Shown: piece by piece, positions 26,050 through 34,780 of the stretch
How the letters are laid out: each line of letters begins with the position of its first letter
How positions within the stretch are numbered: position 1 is the first letter of the stretch
Notes under the pieces: model-generated
The model's database searches: none
Seen by the model: only the letters and a program-made list of their open reading frames with translations
Told to the model about the DNA's origin: nothing
Assembly: GCA_026417625.1 (NCBI GenBank)
Contig: JAOACW010000011.1
Span: forward strand, 1 to 51,786
Origin: Syntrophales bacterium
GTDB lineage: Bacteria > Desulfobacterota > Syntrophia > Syntrophales > UBA8958
Length of the DNA stretch: 51,786 nucleotides
Reading direction: 5' to 3'
Position numbers and translations under genes: made by a program

Positions 26050-28098
26050 TTACAAAAAACTTATAGGATCCACATCTGCCTTAACGCTAACACCAGAACG
26101 CACTTTAATGGCCAGAAGATTCTTAGCTAAAAGATGCAGGTCTTCAGAATTACCTTTAAGCAGCATATGCCAGCGATACCGACCCCTTAGCTTAAAAATA
26201 GGTGCTTCTGCTGGACCAATAATCTCTAAAGTCTGATTGAAGTTACAAGTATCAGCAAGTTTACGTGCTTCTTCTCCAATACGTTTCGCTTCGACAGCAC
26301 CTTTCTCCACGTGGGGACATGTAATCCAGATCTGGATTAACCTCGAAAATGGTGGAAAATTAAGGGATTCTCTAATAGCAATTTCGTCCTCAAAAAATCT
26401 TGAAAAATCACGGTGTTTGATCCACTTAACCGTGTAATGCTCGGGATTAAACGTCTGAATTACGACACGTGCAGGTTCTGCTTCTCTGCCTACCATACCG
26501 ACAACTTGGCCCAACAGCTGAAATGTTCTCTCTGAGGCGCGAAAATCAGGTAGGTTTAAAGCTGTATCTGCAGAAACAACTCCTACAAGAACAACTCCAG
26601 AAAAATCATGCTCCTTTACAACCATCTGAGTACCAATCAATATATCTATCTCTCCCCTCTCCAATGATAAAAGAATCTTGTCATATACAGCCCTGCGGGT
26701 TACCGTATCACGATCCATCCTGACAATACGACTGTGGGGAAAGTGCCTGCGCATAATAGCCTCCAGCAGCTCCGTTCCATAACCGTAACTCACTACCGGT
26801 CCACCACTACAATAGGGGCAACGCAACGTATCCTTCATAGAAAAACTACAGTAGTGACACTTCAGCGCATCATTGTCAGCATGAAAAGTTAAAGTTGAAG
26901 AACAACTATTACAGCGCAACGCCTCATTACACATCCTGCAGATCTTCACCGTGTGAAAACCACGCCGATTGAGAAGGAGCAATACTTGCTTTCCTCTGTT
27001 GAGAACATCCCGTATAGCCTGAAAAAGAAAGTTGGATATAATCAGTGGTTCCTCCTCCTTCATCTTTTTTCTTTCCCGCCTCATGTCCACTATGGTAATT
27101 TCCGGTAACGGATGATTATCCTCACGAGGCGGGAGGAAAAAATATCCATGTTCACCTTTTATCATCTGAAAATAGGACTCCACCGACGGAGTTGCTGAAC
27201 TCAGCACAACCACAGCGTTCGCCAATCGTGCCCTCTGGATAGCAAGATCCCGGGCATTGTAACAAAGCTTCGCGTCCTGTTTATACGATTCATCATGTTC
27301 TTCTTCTACAATCAACAGCCGTAACCCTCTCACCGGCGCAAAAAGAGCTGACCTGGTTCCAAGTACGAATCTTACCTCTCCATTGCGGAGGAGGCTCCAC
27401 ATACTTGCCCTCTTGCCACGGGATACACCACTGTGAAACAATGCAATAGGTTCATCTGGGAAACAACCTTTGATGCGCTTCAATAAATAAGGTGTGAAAC
27501 CAATCTCGGGCACAAGATATATAATTCCACCTCCGTTCTTTAACACCTCACGAACAAGCTGAATATGTAACTCAGTTTTTCCGCTTCCTATGGACCCGTG
27601 AAGAAGAAAAGAGCAGAATTTCCTCGAACAAATCCCTTCACAGATCTCCTTGAAAGCTCTTTGCTGATGATCATTAAGTTTCACATCAGCGTAAGTAAAA
27701 GCCTCAATCTTAGTAGTATTTGAACAACTCGTCCCAGTGGGCGCACCCCTTACCCTCCTATTACTGGGTATAATTTCTGCGAACACCTTACCTAAGGGGT
27801 AAAGGTAATAATCGGCAATCCAGCTGTAAAAAGACAGCTCCTCCTCATCAAACCAAGTCTCATCACCGATTACAGTCAGAATCTCCCTTGGGGCTGGAAA
27901 TTCACACACATCATCAATGGACACAACATAACCCTGTAATTGACGAGGACCGAAGGGTACAAGAACTTTACTGCCTACTTTAATCTTTTCTTTTAAATAG
28001 GGGGGGACAATATAGACAAAAGTCTTATCTGTGGGAATGTTCAGGGCCACATGGGCAAATTTCACATCAGTGTTCCCTGAGCCAGAAGAATATCCCAC
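26050..28098 (-). CDS. priA: Primosomal replication restart helicase PriA
   Basis: A 682-residue 3'-5' DNA helicase that reloads the replisome at stalled forks. It has an N-terminal DNA-binding domain, Walker A GSIGSGKT (168-175), the DEAH-like box in LLIVEEEHDESY, and the zinc-binding cysteine cluster in CRMCNEALRCNSC and CHYCSF...CPYC. The start is GTG at 28098, which immediately follows the DksA-like stop; GGAGAA lies 6 bases upstream. It heads toward the convergent FmdB-type gene. Confidence 0.95.
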   Translation of the reverse strand: MGYSSGSGNTDVKFAHVALNIPTDKTFVYIVPPYLKEKIKVGSKVLVPFGPRQLQGYVVSIDDVCEFPAPREILTVIGDETWFDEEELSFYSWIADYYLYPLGKVFAEIIPSNRRVRGAPTGTSCSNTTKIEAFTYADVKLNDHQQRAFKEICEGICSRKFCSFLLHGSIGSGKTELHIQLVREVLKNGGGIIYLVPEIGFTPYLLKRIKGCFPDEPIALFHSGVSRGKRASMWSLLRNGEVRFVLGTRSALFAPVRGLRLLIVEEEHDESYKQDAKLCYNARDLAIQRARLANAVVVLSSATPSVESYFQMIKGEHGYFFLPPREDNHPLPEITIVDMRRERKKMKEEEPLIISNFLFQAIRDVLNRGKQVLLLLNRRGFHTVKICRMCNEALRCNSCSSTLTFHADNDALKCHYCSFSMKDTLRCPYCSGGPVVSYGYGTELLEAIMRRHFPHSRIVRMDRDTVTRRAVYDKILLSLERGEIDILIGTQMVVKEHDFSGVVLVGVVSADTALNLPDFRASERTFQLLGQVVGMVGREAEPARVVIQTFNPEHYTVKWIKHRDFSRFFEDEIAIRESLNFPPFSRLIQIWITCPHVEKGAVEAKRIGEEARKLADTCNFNQTLEIIGPAEAPIFKLRGRYRWHMLLKGNSEDLHLLAKNLLAIKVRSGVSVKADVDPISFL

Positions 28099-28467
28099 TT
28101 ATTCTCCCATTAATTTTTCCATCTTCTCCTGTTTAGTTTTACAATCAATACACAAAGTGGTTACTGGCCTTGCAAGAAGACGCTTCTCTGAAATCTCTCC
28201 TCCACACATCTCGCAAATTCCATAAGTCCCGTTATCGATCCGCTGTAACGCTTCCCTCATTTTAGCAATCAGCTTTCTCTCCCGATCACGTATCCTCAAT
28301 TCGAAATTTCGATCCGACTCTAAAGAGGCACGGTCATTAGGATCCGGAAAATTTTCCTTCGCACTAGTCATTTCCGAAACAGTCTTCTCCGCTTCACTGA
28401 GGAGTTTATTTATTTCCTGAGTAAGCATGTATCGGAAAAATTCCAAACGCTCTGGCTTAAGAGGCAT
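28099..28467 (-). CDS. DksA/TraR family C4 zinc finger protein
   Basis: A 122-residue protein with a helical coiled-coil region (10-75) and a C-terminal zinc finger CEMCGG...CIDC. DksA relatives enter the RNA polymerase secondary channel and act with ppGpp. I prefer the ATG at 28467, served by AGGTGAG, over the in-frame GTG at 28476. The stop abuts the priA start, so they are co-transcribed. The coiled-coil tip lacks the clear DxxDxA motif of E. coli DksA, so the exact activity is uncertain. Confidence 0.87.
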   Translation of the reverse strand: MPLKPERLEFFRYMLTQEINKLLSEAEKTVSEMTSAKENFPDPNDRASLESDRNFELRIRDRERKLIAKMREALQRIDNGTYGICEMCGGEISEKRLLARPVTTLCIDCKTKQEKMEKLMGE

Positions 28468-28549
28468 ACCACTCACCTAAATTTTTTTGGAAGTGTGTTC
28501 TTACATAACGAAGGGAAAAAAGTAAAGAAAAATATAATTAGGACTGATA

Positions 28550-29032
28550 CTATCTGTAACGGGTAACAATTTGACTTATAAGATCAGAAGTAGACCTTCC
28601 CTCTACATAAGTGAGAGCTACAACTCTTCCCCCTCGGGACCTCACAAAATCACCTCCCACTATCGTATCTTCGCTCCAATCCCCACCTTTTACTAGAACA
28701 TCGGGTTCGATGAACCTTATTAACTCTTCTGGCGTGGGCTCGTTAAAAAAAGTTACAAAATCCACCATTTCCAGCGCCGCTACAATTTCCATTCTTTCCG
28801 AGAGGGGTATTATCGGCCTTTTATCCCCTTTTAAACAACGTACGGAAACATCACTGTTTAAAGCCACCACGAGAACATCACCCTGTTTCTTTGCCTCCTT
28901 CAAGTAGCGTATGTGCCCTACATGGAGTAGGTCAAAACATCCATTTGTAAAAACAACTTTCTTTCCCTCCTGCCGGATAATATCCAACCGTCTCTTCAAT
29001 TCATCCCAAGCAAAGATCTTGTTCATCTTCAT
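28550..29032 (-). CDS. rfaE2: D-glycero-beta-D-manno-heptose 1-phosphate adenylyltransferase (RfaE2)
   Basis: A 160-residue cytidylyltransferase-fold enzyme that activates heptose 1-phosphate for LPS core synthesis. Motifs are TNGCFDLLHVGHIRYL (HxGH) near residues 29-44 and the GRSTSDLI signature near the C-terminus. The kinase half (RfaE1) is separate and not here. I chose the ATG at 29032, just upstream of the comF stop; the longer frame runs inside comF. Another ATG lies at 29026. Confidence 0.92.
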   Translation of the reverse strand: MKMNKIFAWDELKRRLDIIRQEGKKVVFTNGCFDLLHVGHIRYLKEAKKQGDVLVVALNSDVSVRCLKGDKRPIIPLSERMEIVAALEMVDFVTFFNEPTPEELIRFIEPDVLVKGGDWSEDTIVGGDFVRSRGGRVVALTYVEGRSTSDLISQIVTRYR

Positions 29033-29033
29033 C

Positions 29034-29786
29034 TCACGACACCACCCGTGCCAAAGTAAGGGCTCCAACCTTCCGAACACCATGTGCTTTTAACACTTTC
29101 GCACACTCCTCAAGGGTGCTACCCGTTGTATAAACATCATCGATGAGAAGTACTTTAGATCCGCAAATCCTACTACCATCCAGGACCTCAAAAACCCCCT
29201 TTACGTTCTGTCTTCGTGCTTTTCGATCCAAGGACGTTTGTGGTTCACCGTGTCTCCTTCTAACGAGAACCTCAAAATCGAGGGGAATTCCAAACCGGTC
29301 AGCCACGGCACGAGCAAGAATCACAGCCTGGTTAAACCCTCTCCGGTATAGACGCCACCTGTGTAGTGGAACAGGTATGATAACTTCATATTCTTCAATA
29401 GAAAAATGCGGATACGTGTTTGTCGCCAACCACTCTCCCAAAACACTTCCAAGTATCGTATTGCCCCTGTATTTAAAATCATGGATGAGCTTGAGAAACG
29501 TACCCTCATACCTGCATAGAGAACGAACCTCATCAACAGTGTGTACCTTAGATACGCACTGGCTACACAGGTGGTCTACGGTTATTGAAGACTCAAAGGG
29601 AAGGCCACAGCGCAAACAAATGGGCGAACCTATGATTTTTATACTGCGGATACAATTTATGCAAAAAGGTTGGTCAATGTCAGAACTCATCTGCGCTCCA
29701 CAGGAAAAACACCGCCTCGGATAAACAACTTCAATAATAGCCGCTACAGATTTTCTGATATTTTCTATAACGATAGACGGGATCAA
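29034..29786 (-). CDS. comF: ComF family phosphoribosyltransferase-like protein
   Basis: A 250-residue protein with an N-terminal zinc-binding region (CFSCG, CINC, CLRCG, CSQC) and a C-terminal PRTase fold with the PRPP loop VLLIDDVYTTGST. ComF supports DNA uptake in naturally competent bacteria, though orthologues are widespread. The start is TTG at 29786, sharing TTGA with the rsfS stop, so translation is coupled. It overlaps or abuts rfaE2 downstream. Confidence 0.9.
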   Translation of the reverse strand: MIPSIVIENIRKSVAAIIEVVYPRRCFSCGAQMSSDIDQPFCINCIRSIKIIGSPICLRCGLPFESSITVDHLCSQCVSKVHTVDEVRSLCRYEGTFLKLIHDFKYRGNTILGSVLGEWLATNTYPHFSIEEYEVIIPVPLHRWRLYRRGFNQAVILARAVADRFGIPLDFEVLVRRRHGEPQTSLDRKARRQNVKGVFEVLDGSRICGSKVLLIDDVYTTGSTLEECAKVLKAHGVRKVGALTLARVVS

Positions 29787-30199
29787 TGAACCACTTTTAA
29801 TCCTGATAAAGTTTTTAATTCCACAGTATCATCATCAAGAGTAACCTTAGGTACATCTATCCACAATCTTTCGATATCATAGAACTCCCTTACGGGGTCC
29901 AGGAAGATATGAATTATAATATCTTCATAATCCATCAAAATCCATCGCCCATGCTGTTCTCCTTCCACGCCGAGGGGAGTCATACCATATCGTTCAAGAT
30001 CCTCCCGGATCCACGAAGCGATGGCCTTTACCTGCCTGTCAGAGGATCCACTGCATATTATGATAAAATCTGCAAAAGAAGAATAACCCTGGACATCCAA
30101 AACCGTAAGCCGTCTGGCCTTGCGCTTTAGCGCAGAATTGACACACCGTAATACTCTTTCCTGCAATCCTTCCTCCACTTTTTTGCTTACCATCGACAT
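29783..30199 (-). CDS. rsfS: Ribosomal silencing factor RsfS
   Basis: A 138-residue Iojap-family protein that binds L14 (uL14) and blocks subunit joining in starvation. Landmarks are [27 protein letters not shown] (near 34-60), [12 protein letters not shown] and the [13 protein letters not shown] segment. I placed the start at the ATG at 30199; an ATG at 30193 is also possible. The frame stays open upstream only through the non-coding region before the csp gene. TTGACA occurs on the minus strand at 30229-30224. Confidence 0.9.
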   Translation of the reverse strand: MSMVSKKVEEGLQERVLRCVNSALKRKARRLTVLDVQGYSSFADFIIICSGSSDRQVKAIASWIREDLERYGMTPLGVEGEQHGRWILMDYEDIIIHIFLDPVREFYDIERLWIDVPKVTLDDDTVELKTLSGLKVVH

Positions 30200-30243
30200 T
30201 CTAATAGTATATGCAAAAAATTGTGTCAACCAACATAAAAAGC

Positions 30244-30334
30244 TTGACTTTTTACCTAAAAAAGTCTTTAGTGCACTTGTTATGTCATTAAGTAAAATGA
30301 TTAGCCACTCCTCACTCATCAATTTGGGAGTGGC
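30244..30334 (+). promoter_or_regulatory. Cold-shock gene promoter and leader hairpin
   Basis: TTGACT (30244-30249), 17 bases, then TTTAGT (30267-30272) form a promoter. A dyad, GACTTTTT at 30246-30253 with AAAAAGTC at 30259-30266, fills the spacer. In the roughly 80-nt leader GCCACTCC (30304-30311) pairs with GGAGTGGC (30327-30334), an 8-bp stem ending 28 nt before the ATG. Cold-shock mRNAs often carry such structured leaders; temperature sensing here is inference. Confidence 0.55.
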
Positions 30335-30362
30335 AAATTTACTAAAAAGAAAGGAAGTAAGG

Positions 30363-30563
30363 ATGACAGAAGGAAGAGTTAAGTGGTTCAGTGAGCAGAA
30401 AGGTTTTGGTTTCATTGAGAAAGATGGAGGTGGTGACGTATTTGTACACTACACTGCCATTCAAGGAAGTGGCTTCCGCACACTAACTGAAGGGCAAAGG
30501 GTACGTTTTGAAATTACTCAAGGGAAAAAAGGTCCCGCCGCTATAAACGTAAAACCCCTGTAA
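30363..30563 (+). CDS. cspA: Cold-shock domain protein (CspA family)
   Basis: A 66-residue OB-fold RNA/DNA-binding protein. The RNP1 motif KGFGFIEK and RNP2 motif DVFVHYTAI are intact. The start is the ATG at 30363 (MTEGRVKWF) with GGAAG upstream; the longer frame is not real. It is monocistronic: own promoter and leader upstream, a perfect 15-bp hairpin right after the stop. Confidence 0.95.
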   Translation: MTEGRVKWFSEQKGFGFIEKDGGGDVFVHYTAIQGSGFRTLTEGQRVRFEITQGKKGPAAINVKPL

Positions 30564-30571
30564 GCTCTCCA

Positions 30572-30612
30572 TACCGGATAAACGGCGACTATCTTCTGCC
30601 GTTTATCCGGTA
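30572..30612 (+). terminator. Perfect 15-bp hairpin after the csp gene
   Basis: TACCGGATAAACGGC (30572-30586) pairs perfectly with 30598-30612 across an 11-nt loop. It begins 9 nt after the stop codon. No U tract follows, so it may be a factor-assisted terminator or an mRNA-stabilising 3' end rather than a classical intrinsic terminator. Confidence 0.6.
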
Positions 30613-30689
30613 CCTAATCCAACTATCCCCTTTCTAACTAATAAGCTCATTCTCCTTTCAAAATTCATCGTTGTTTTGAACACGGGCAT

Positions 30690-31493
30690 GTGGTAGATAT
30701 ACCACCCATGGATGCCATCCCACGCAATGTTCAGATCCATGTGCCCTTCACATACCTTCTAGAACACCATAAGAGTTTAATTCTGGAAAAAAAGATAAAT
30801 CCCGAAATATACTTCAATGCCCAAATGCTCGATAGTTATAATCGCAGTGAACTGGAGTTCATCGGAAGCCTTGTAAAAAAATTCGATCTTTCAGTCACCA
30901 TCCATGCCCCTTATATGGACCTCAGACCGGGCGCACTCGATCCGAAGATAAGACAGATATCCATCGAAAGAATAGTACAGGTCATTAAACTAATTCCGGT
31001 ATTCCATCCTCGGACAATCGTATGTCATCCTTCCTTTGATCCGCGGTACTACTCATCTACGGAAGACCTCTGGGTCGAAAACAGTCTTTCAACATGGTCG
31101 TACCTTATATCATTGATCAACGACACAGAAACCGTAATATGTTTGGAGAATGTTTATGAAACACACCCAAGGCCTCTACGGCGTGTACTGGAGATCTGTT
31201 CATCTCCCCGATTGCGTTTCTGTTTTGACACTGGACACTTCAACTGCTTTTCAAAAGTACCCTTGGAGTCATGGATAGAAGATCTAGCCCCCTACATGGA
31301 GGAAATTCATCTCCACGACAACTTGGGTGAAACGGACCAACATCTACCGATAGGTGAAGGCACCTTTCCGTTTGAGTACATGCTCACCCTTTTGAAGAAA
31401 AAAAACATTAAACCAATACTCACCCTGGAAGCCCACAGTGAAAGCACCCTTAACAAGTTTCTCAACAACCTTCGAAAATTTACTCTGCCATAG
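30690..31493 (+). CDS. Sugar phosphate isomerase/epimerase-like TIM-barrel protein
   Basis: A protein of up to 267 residues with the xylose isomerase-like / AP endonuclease 2 TIM-barrel fold. Likely metal ligands lie in VTIHAPYMD, VICHPSFD-type VCHPSFD, ICLENVYE, CFDTGHFNC and IHLHDN. The frame opens with GTG at 30690; ATG at 30708 is an equally good start because neither has a clear site. The reaction is unknown; relatives include sugar epimerases and endonuclease IV. It lies 9 nt before dppB, which may reflect co-transcription. Confidence 0.78.
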   Translation: MVDIPPMDAIPRNVQIHVPFTYLLEHHKSLILEKKINPEIYFNAQMLDSYNRSELEFIGSLVKKFDLSVTIHAPYMDLRPGALDPKIRQISIERIVQVIKLIPVFHPRTIVCHPSFDPRYYSSTEDLWVENSLSTWSYLISLINDTETVICLENVYETHPRPLRRVLEICSSPRLRFCFDTGHFNCFSKVPLESWIEDLAPYMEEIHLHDNLGETDQHLPIGEGTFPFEYMLTLLKKKNIKPILTLEAHSESTLNKFLNNLRKFTLP

Positions 31494-31502
31494 ATCTTTA
31501 GG

Positions 31503-32477
31503 ATGATAGCGTACATCTTTAAAAGACTGCTATTCATGATACCCCTCCTGTTGGGGATCACCGTCATATGTTTTGTAGTAATGCATCTTGCCCCAGGTTC
31601 TCCAACTGATCTGGAAACGCAGATGAACCCCCGAGTTACTGCTGAAATGAGAGATAGACTAAGGGCACTCTATGATTTAGACAAACCACTACATGTGCAG
31701 TACTGGTTATGGCTGAAAAAAGCAGCGGTATTAGACTTCGGCCGCTCTTTTGCGCCAGACCGCAGACCTGTAAAAGAAAAAATCATGGAGCGCCTACCTA
31801 TCACCATAACATTAAATATCCTCTCAATGATACTCATCGTTGTTGTAGCTATTCCGGTGGGTGTTCTTGGTGCAGTTTACCAAAACTCACTGTTCGATAG
31901 AATAACGACCGTTTTAGTATTTATAGGTTTTGCTATGCCCACATTCTGGCTAGCCCTTCTAATGATGATACTCTTCGGCATTCATCTAGGGTGGTTACCC
32001 ATCTCGGGTATACGATCACTCAACTGGGAATACCTCCCTCCGGGAAAAGCTATACTGGATCTTTTGCAACACCTCATTATGCCAGTTCTCCTATCTGCCT
32101 TCGGTGGATTAGCCGGACTTTCAAGGTTCATGCGATCAAGCATGCTAGAAGTTATAAACCAGGACTATATTCTAACGGCTAGAGCAAAAGGGTTGAGTGA
32201 AAAGACGGTGATCTTTAAACACGCCCTGAGAAACGCGTTGCTCCCCATAATTACTATTCTTGGTCTTTCCATTCCTGGCCTCATCGGTGGGAGCGTTATC
32301 TTCGAAACCATATTCTCCATACCCGGAATGGGACAGCTTTTCTACACAGCTGTGATGGCTCGGGATTACCCCACAGTTATGGGTATTCTCTTCATAGGTG
32401 CTCTATTGACACTGATTGGAAACCTCATTGCTGATGTGTCATACGCCATCGCCGATCCCAGGGTAAGGGTCTCATAA
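31503..32477 (+). CDS. dppB: Peptide/nickel-type ABC transporter permease DppB
   Basis: A 324-residue inner-membrane permease with six membrane segments, the first at about 9-30. The cytoplasmic EAA loop is [27 protein letters not shown] near 220-245. It belongs to the DppB/OppB/NikB family, which carries di- or oligopeptides or nickel. It is followed 9 nt later by DppC. No binding protein or DppD/DppF ATPases are adjacent, so these must be supplied from elsewhere. Confidence 0.92.
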   Translation: MIAYIFKRLLFMIPLLLGITVICFVVMHLAPGSPTDLETQMNPRVTAEMRDRLRALYDLDKPLHVQYWLWLKKAAVLDFGRSFAPDRRPVKEKIMERLPITITLNILSMILIVVVAIPVGVLGAVYQNSLFDRITTVLVFIGFAMPTFWLALLMMILFGIHLGWLPISGIRSLNWEYLPPGKAILDLLQHLIMPVLLSAFGGLAGLSRFMRSSMLEVINQDYILTARAKGLSEKTVIFKHALRNALLPIITILGLSIPGLIGGSVIFETIFSIPGMGQLFYTAVMARDYPTVMGILFIGALLTLIGNLIADVSYAIADPRVRVS

Positions 32478-32486
32478 CACCTCGCC

Positions 32487-33323
32487 ATGTTTAGGGAATT
32501 CTGGAATAGATTCAAGAGAAATACTCTCGCAGTAACGGGGATTTTGATCATTGGGGTTATCTTTTCCATCTCATTGCTTGCCCCTCTCATAGCTCCTTAC
32601 GACCCCACATTCATAGATCTGGATAACGTATTAAAGGAACCATCTGCTACACATTGGTTTGGAACGGATCAACTGGGAAGAGATGTGTTTTCCCGCATGG
32701 TTCACGGAGCAAGTGTATCTATAAAGGTAGGTTTCATTGCCACTGGCATATCCCTTGTTATCGGCACAATACTGGGTGCACTTGCTGGTTACTATGGACG
32801 ATGGGTAGATGCCTTAATTATGCGATTTGTAGACATCATGTTGTGTTTTCCCACTTTCTTTCTCATTCTCGCCGTAATCGCCTTTCTAGAACCTTCCATC
32901 TGGAATATAATGGTTGTTATAGGTGCAACTAACTGGATGAATATCACAAGGCTTGTTCGTGCTGATTTTCTATCCCTCAAAGAACGAGAGTTCGTTCAAG
33001 CAGCACGTGCCATGGGTGCCAGCGATTTCCGTATCATCTTTCTCCACATTTTACCCAACTCTATGTCATCTATTCTTGTAGCAGCAAACCTTGGCATAGC
33101 TGGATCTATACTTACAGAATCAGCACTTAGCTTCCTTGGTATAGGTGTCCAGCCTCCAACACCAAGCTGGGGTAACATACTCACGGCTGGCAAAGAATAC
33201 ATAGATATTGCGTGGTGGCTTTCCCTTTTCCCGGGTCTGGCAATTCTCATCACTGTCCTTGGCTTCAATCTTATAGGTGAAGGCATCAGAGACGCCCTTG
33301 ATCCCCGCTTGCGCTACAAATAA
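32487..33323 (+). CDS. dppC: Peptide/nickel-type ABC transporter permease DppC
   Basis: A 278-residue permease with an N-terminal membrane segment, the conserved HWFGTDQLGRDVFSR motif (near 56-70) and the EAA loop FVQAARAMGASDFRIIFLHILPN. It forms the heterodimeric channel with DppB. The substrate (peptide or nickel) cannot be told from the permease alone; nickel is worth considering given nikR in the same window, but they are 15 kb apart. Confidence 0.93.
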   Translation: MFREFWNRFKRNTLAVTGILIIGVIFSISLLAPLIAPYDPTFIDLDNVLKEPSATHWFGTDQLGRDVFSRMVHGASVSIKVGFIATGISLVIGTILGALAGYYGRWVDALIMRFVDIMLCFPTFFLILAVIAFLEPSIWNIMVVIGATNWMNITRLVRADFLSLKEREFVQAARAMGASDFRIIFLHILPNSMSSILVAANLGIAGSILTESALSFLGIGVQPPTPSWGNILTAGKEYIDIAWWLSLFPGLAILITVLGFNLIGEGIRDALDPRLRYK

Positions 33324-33354
33324 AAAGGACCCCCTTTCTAAACGGGAGGTCCTT
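33320..33354 (-). terminator. Intrinsic terminator for the Lys/Ala-rich gene
   Basis: AAGGACC (33325-33331) pairs with GGTCCTT (33348-33354), extended by CCC/GGG. Read on the minus strand the hairpin is followed by TTTTTATTT, so it ends transcription of the gene at 33382-33600. It starts directly after the dppC stop and may also slow plus-strand transcripts, which lack a U tract. Confidence 0.75.
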
Positions 33355-33381
33355 CCAAAAGCCCAAAATGGAAAGCTGACT

Positions 33382-33600
33382 TTACTTCTTCTCTTCAGCC
33401 TTCTTCTCTTCAGCCTTCTTTGCCTTCTTTGCCTTCTTTGCCTTCTTTACTTCCTTCTTTTCCTTCTCCTTCGCTTGAGCCTTCTCTTCTGCCTTTGCAG
33501 GCTCAGCGGGCTTTGCGGGCTGCGCTTGCTGAGCAAAGGCTAGACCGCTCAGAGAGAGCGCGAAAAGAACGGATACGAGAATGGAGAGCAGCTTCTTCAT
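33382..33600 (-). CDS. Small exported Lys/Ala-rich protein
   Basis: A 72-residue protein. Residues 1-23 are a textbook signal peptide ending in AFA-Q. The mature part is almost only Ala, Lys, Glu, Pro and Gln, with KKAKKAKKAKKA repeats near the C-terminus. GGAGGTGA precedes the ATG, an excellent site that argues it is really translated at high level. Such histone-H1-like basic tails can bind polyanions, LPS or DNA. No function is known; it has its own terminator. Confidence 0.8.
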   Translation of the reverse strand: MKKLLSILVSVLFALSLSGLAFAQQAQPAKPAEPAKAEEKAQAKEKEKKEVKKAKKAKKAKKAEEKKAEEKK

Positions 33601-33774
33601 CTATTTGTCACCTCCTTTCTTTTTTTTCTACTATGTATGCGAAAGGTATGCCATCAAATTAACGCACACAATCCAGTCAATATCAAGAAACTACGTAGTC
33701 TTTGCCAACCATACACAGTCATTAAGTATAACATTTGGGGAGTTATTCCCCTTATCATGAGGAATTATTCCCTC

Positions 33775-34446
33775 TCATTGAGTGTTTTTCCGAAACTTAT
33801 GAATAATTTTGTCCCTGTAAATATAAGCAACAAACACCATAAAAGCACTTACCAAGAGTAAAACACTTAGCGAACCGTAGCGATTCTGATATGCCAACCC
33901 GCCGCTAATAGATAGCATGCCCGTACCAAATAGTCTCCCTAGCGTTGAAACCAGAAGGAAGCTTCCCACTTTCATGTGACTTAGACCCAGGAGATAACAA
34001 AGTGTATCCTTAGGAAAGCCTGGGATAAGAAAAAGTATAAAGGTTATCAAGAGCCCCTGATGCTCAATGAAGTAGTCATACTTTTTCAATACCGATGGAG
34101 AAACCATCCTCTCTACGAAGGGAAGGCCCAACCATCGCGCCAAAAAAAAGGCGAGCAATGAACCCAACGTGAGACCCACCGTTGAATATATAAGACCCAG
34201 GAAAGGTCCGTAAAGATACCCCCCTATAAATCCAGTTACTTCTCCTGGGATGGGAGCAAAGATCACCTGCAGCACTTGAAGACCTATAAAAATGATAACA
34301 GAAAAAGCTCCAAAGGACTTCAAAAAGTGGGTAAGCTTTTTCCGATCCGTCAGTATGATGTGTAGTTCACACTTATAAACGAACCATCCACCAATAATAA
34401 CAATCGTGGCAATTATTAGTATTCTTAGTATTAAAGATTTCGACAT
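33775..34446 (-). CDS. TVP38/TMEM64 (SNARE-associated/DedA superfamily) membrane protein
   Basis: A 223-residue inner-membrane protein with about five hydrophobic segments. The family core is seen in APIPGEVTGFIGGYLYGPFLGLIYS (near 66-90) and LFLIPGFPKDTLCYLLGL (near 138-155). DedA-superfamily proteins are linked to lipid scrambling or carrier recycling and proton-dependent transport. No clear ribosome binding site. It stands alone between divergent and convergent neighbours. Confidence 0.85.
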   Translation of the reverse strand: MSKSLILRILIIATIVIIGGWFVYKCELHIILTDRKKLTHFLKSFGAFSVIIFIGLQVLQVIFAPIPGEVTGFIGGYLYGPFLGLIYSTVGLTLGSLLAFFLARWLGLPFVERMVSPSVLKKYDYFIEHQGLLITFILFLIPGFPKDTLCYLLGLSHMKVGSFLLVSTLGRLFGTGMLSISGGLAYQNRYGSLSVLLLVSAFMVFVAYIYRDKIIHKFRKNTQ

Positions 34447-34538
34447 ACAAAAAATACAACTTTGATTTATTTTAATCTAATAGTCTAAATTTCTGTTTCT
34501 TATCAAGATAAAAAACCAAGCTCCCATTAGAATGTATA

Positions 34539-34571
34539 TTGACACATGATTTATACGTAAATATACGTAAA
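34539..34571 (+). promoter_or_regulatory. Promoter with tandem direct repeat
   Basis: TTGACA (34539-34544) is followed after 17 bases by TATACG (34562-34567). A 10-bp direct repeat TATACGTAAA occurs twice in tandem at 34552-34571, covering the spacer and -10 region. It would drive the small gene at 34619, tatD, and the following thiN-thiD-cca series. The repeat may be a regulator site. Confidence 0.5.
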
Positions 34572-34618
34572 TAATGACTACATACAAAAATCTCCACAGT
34601 GAAAGGGGGTTTAGATAT

Positions 34619-34780
34619 ATGGGTATCAAGGAAACTTTCGCGAAGCAAGAACTGGACAAACGTATGATTCAACGCAAATTACTCTTAGGGGAGTTAAAAG
34701 AGGAAGATCTCAAAGAGTACCTCGCTATCCTTCCCGATCTTTCAGAATATGCAGAAGAAATAGAATTAGAGGAACCATGA
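34619..34780 (+). CDS. Small conserved-looking hypothetical protein before tatD
   Basis: A 53-residue acidic protein, predicted helical, with alternating Lys and Glu (LLLGELKEEDLKEYLAILPDL). I chose the ATG at 34619: GGGGG lies about 8 bases upstream, while the upstream ATG at 34574 has no site. The stop overlaps the tatD ATG by 4 nt, which strongly suggests a real, co-translated gene. I cannot name it. Confidence 0.75.
   Translation: MGIKETFAKQELDKRMIQRKLLLGELKEEDLKEYLAILPDLSEYAEEIELEEP

Noticed and set aside
33407-33470. Short tandem repeat (CTTTGCCTT units) as a CRISPR or regulatory array
   Set aside because: It is the codon-level repeat of the KKA tail in the small exported protein.
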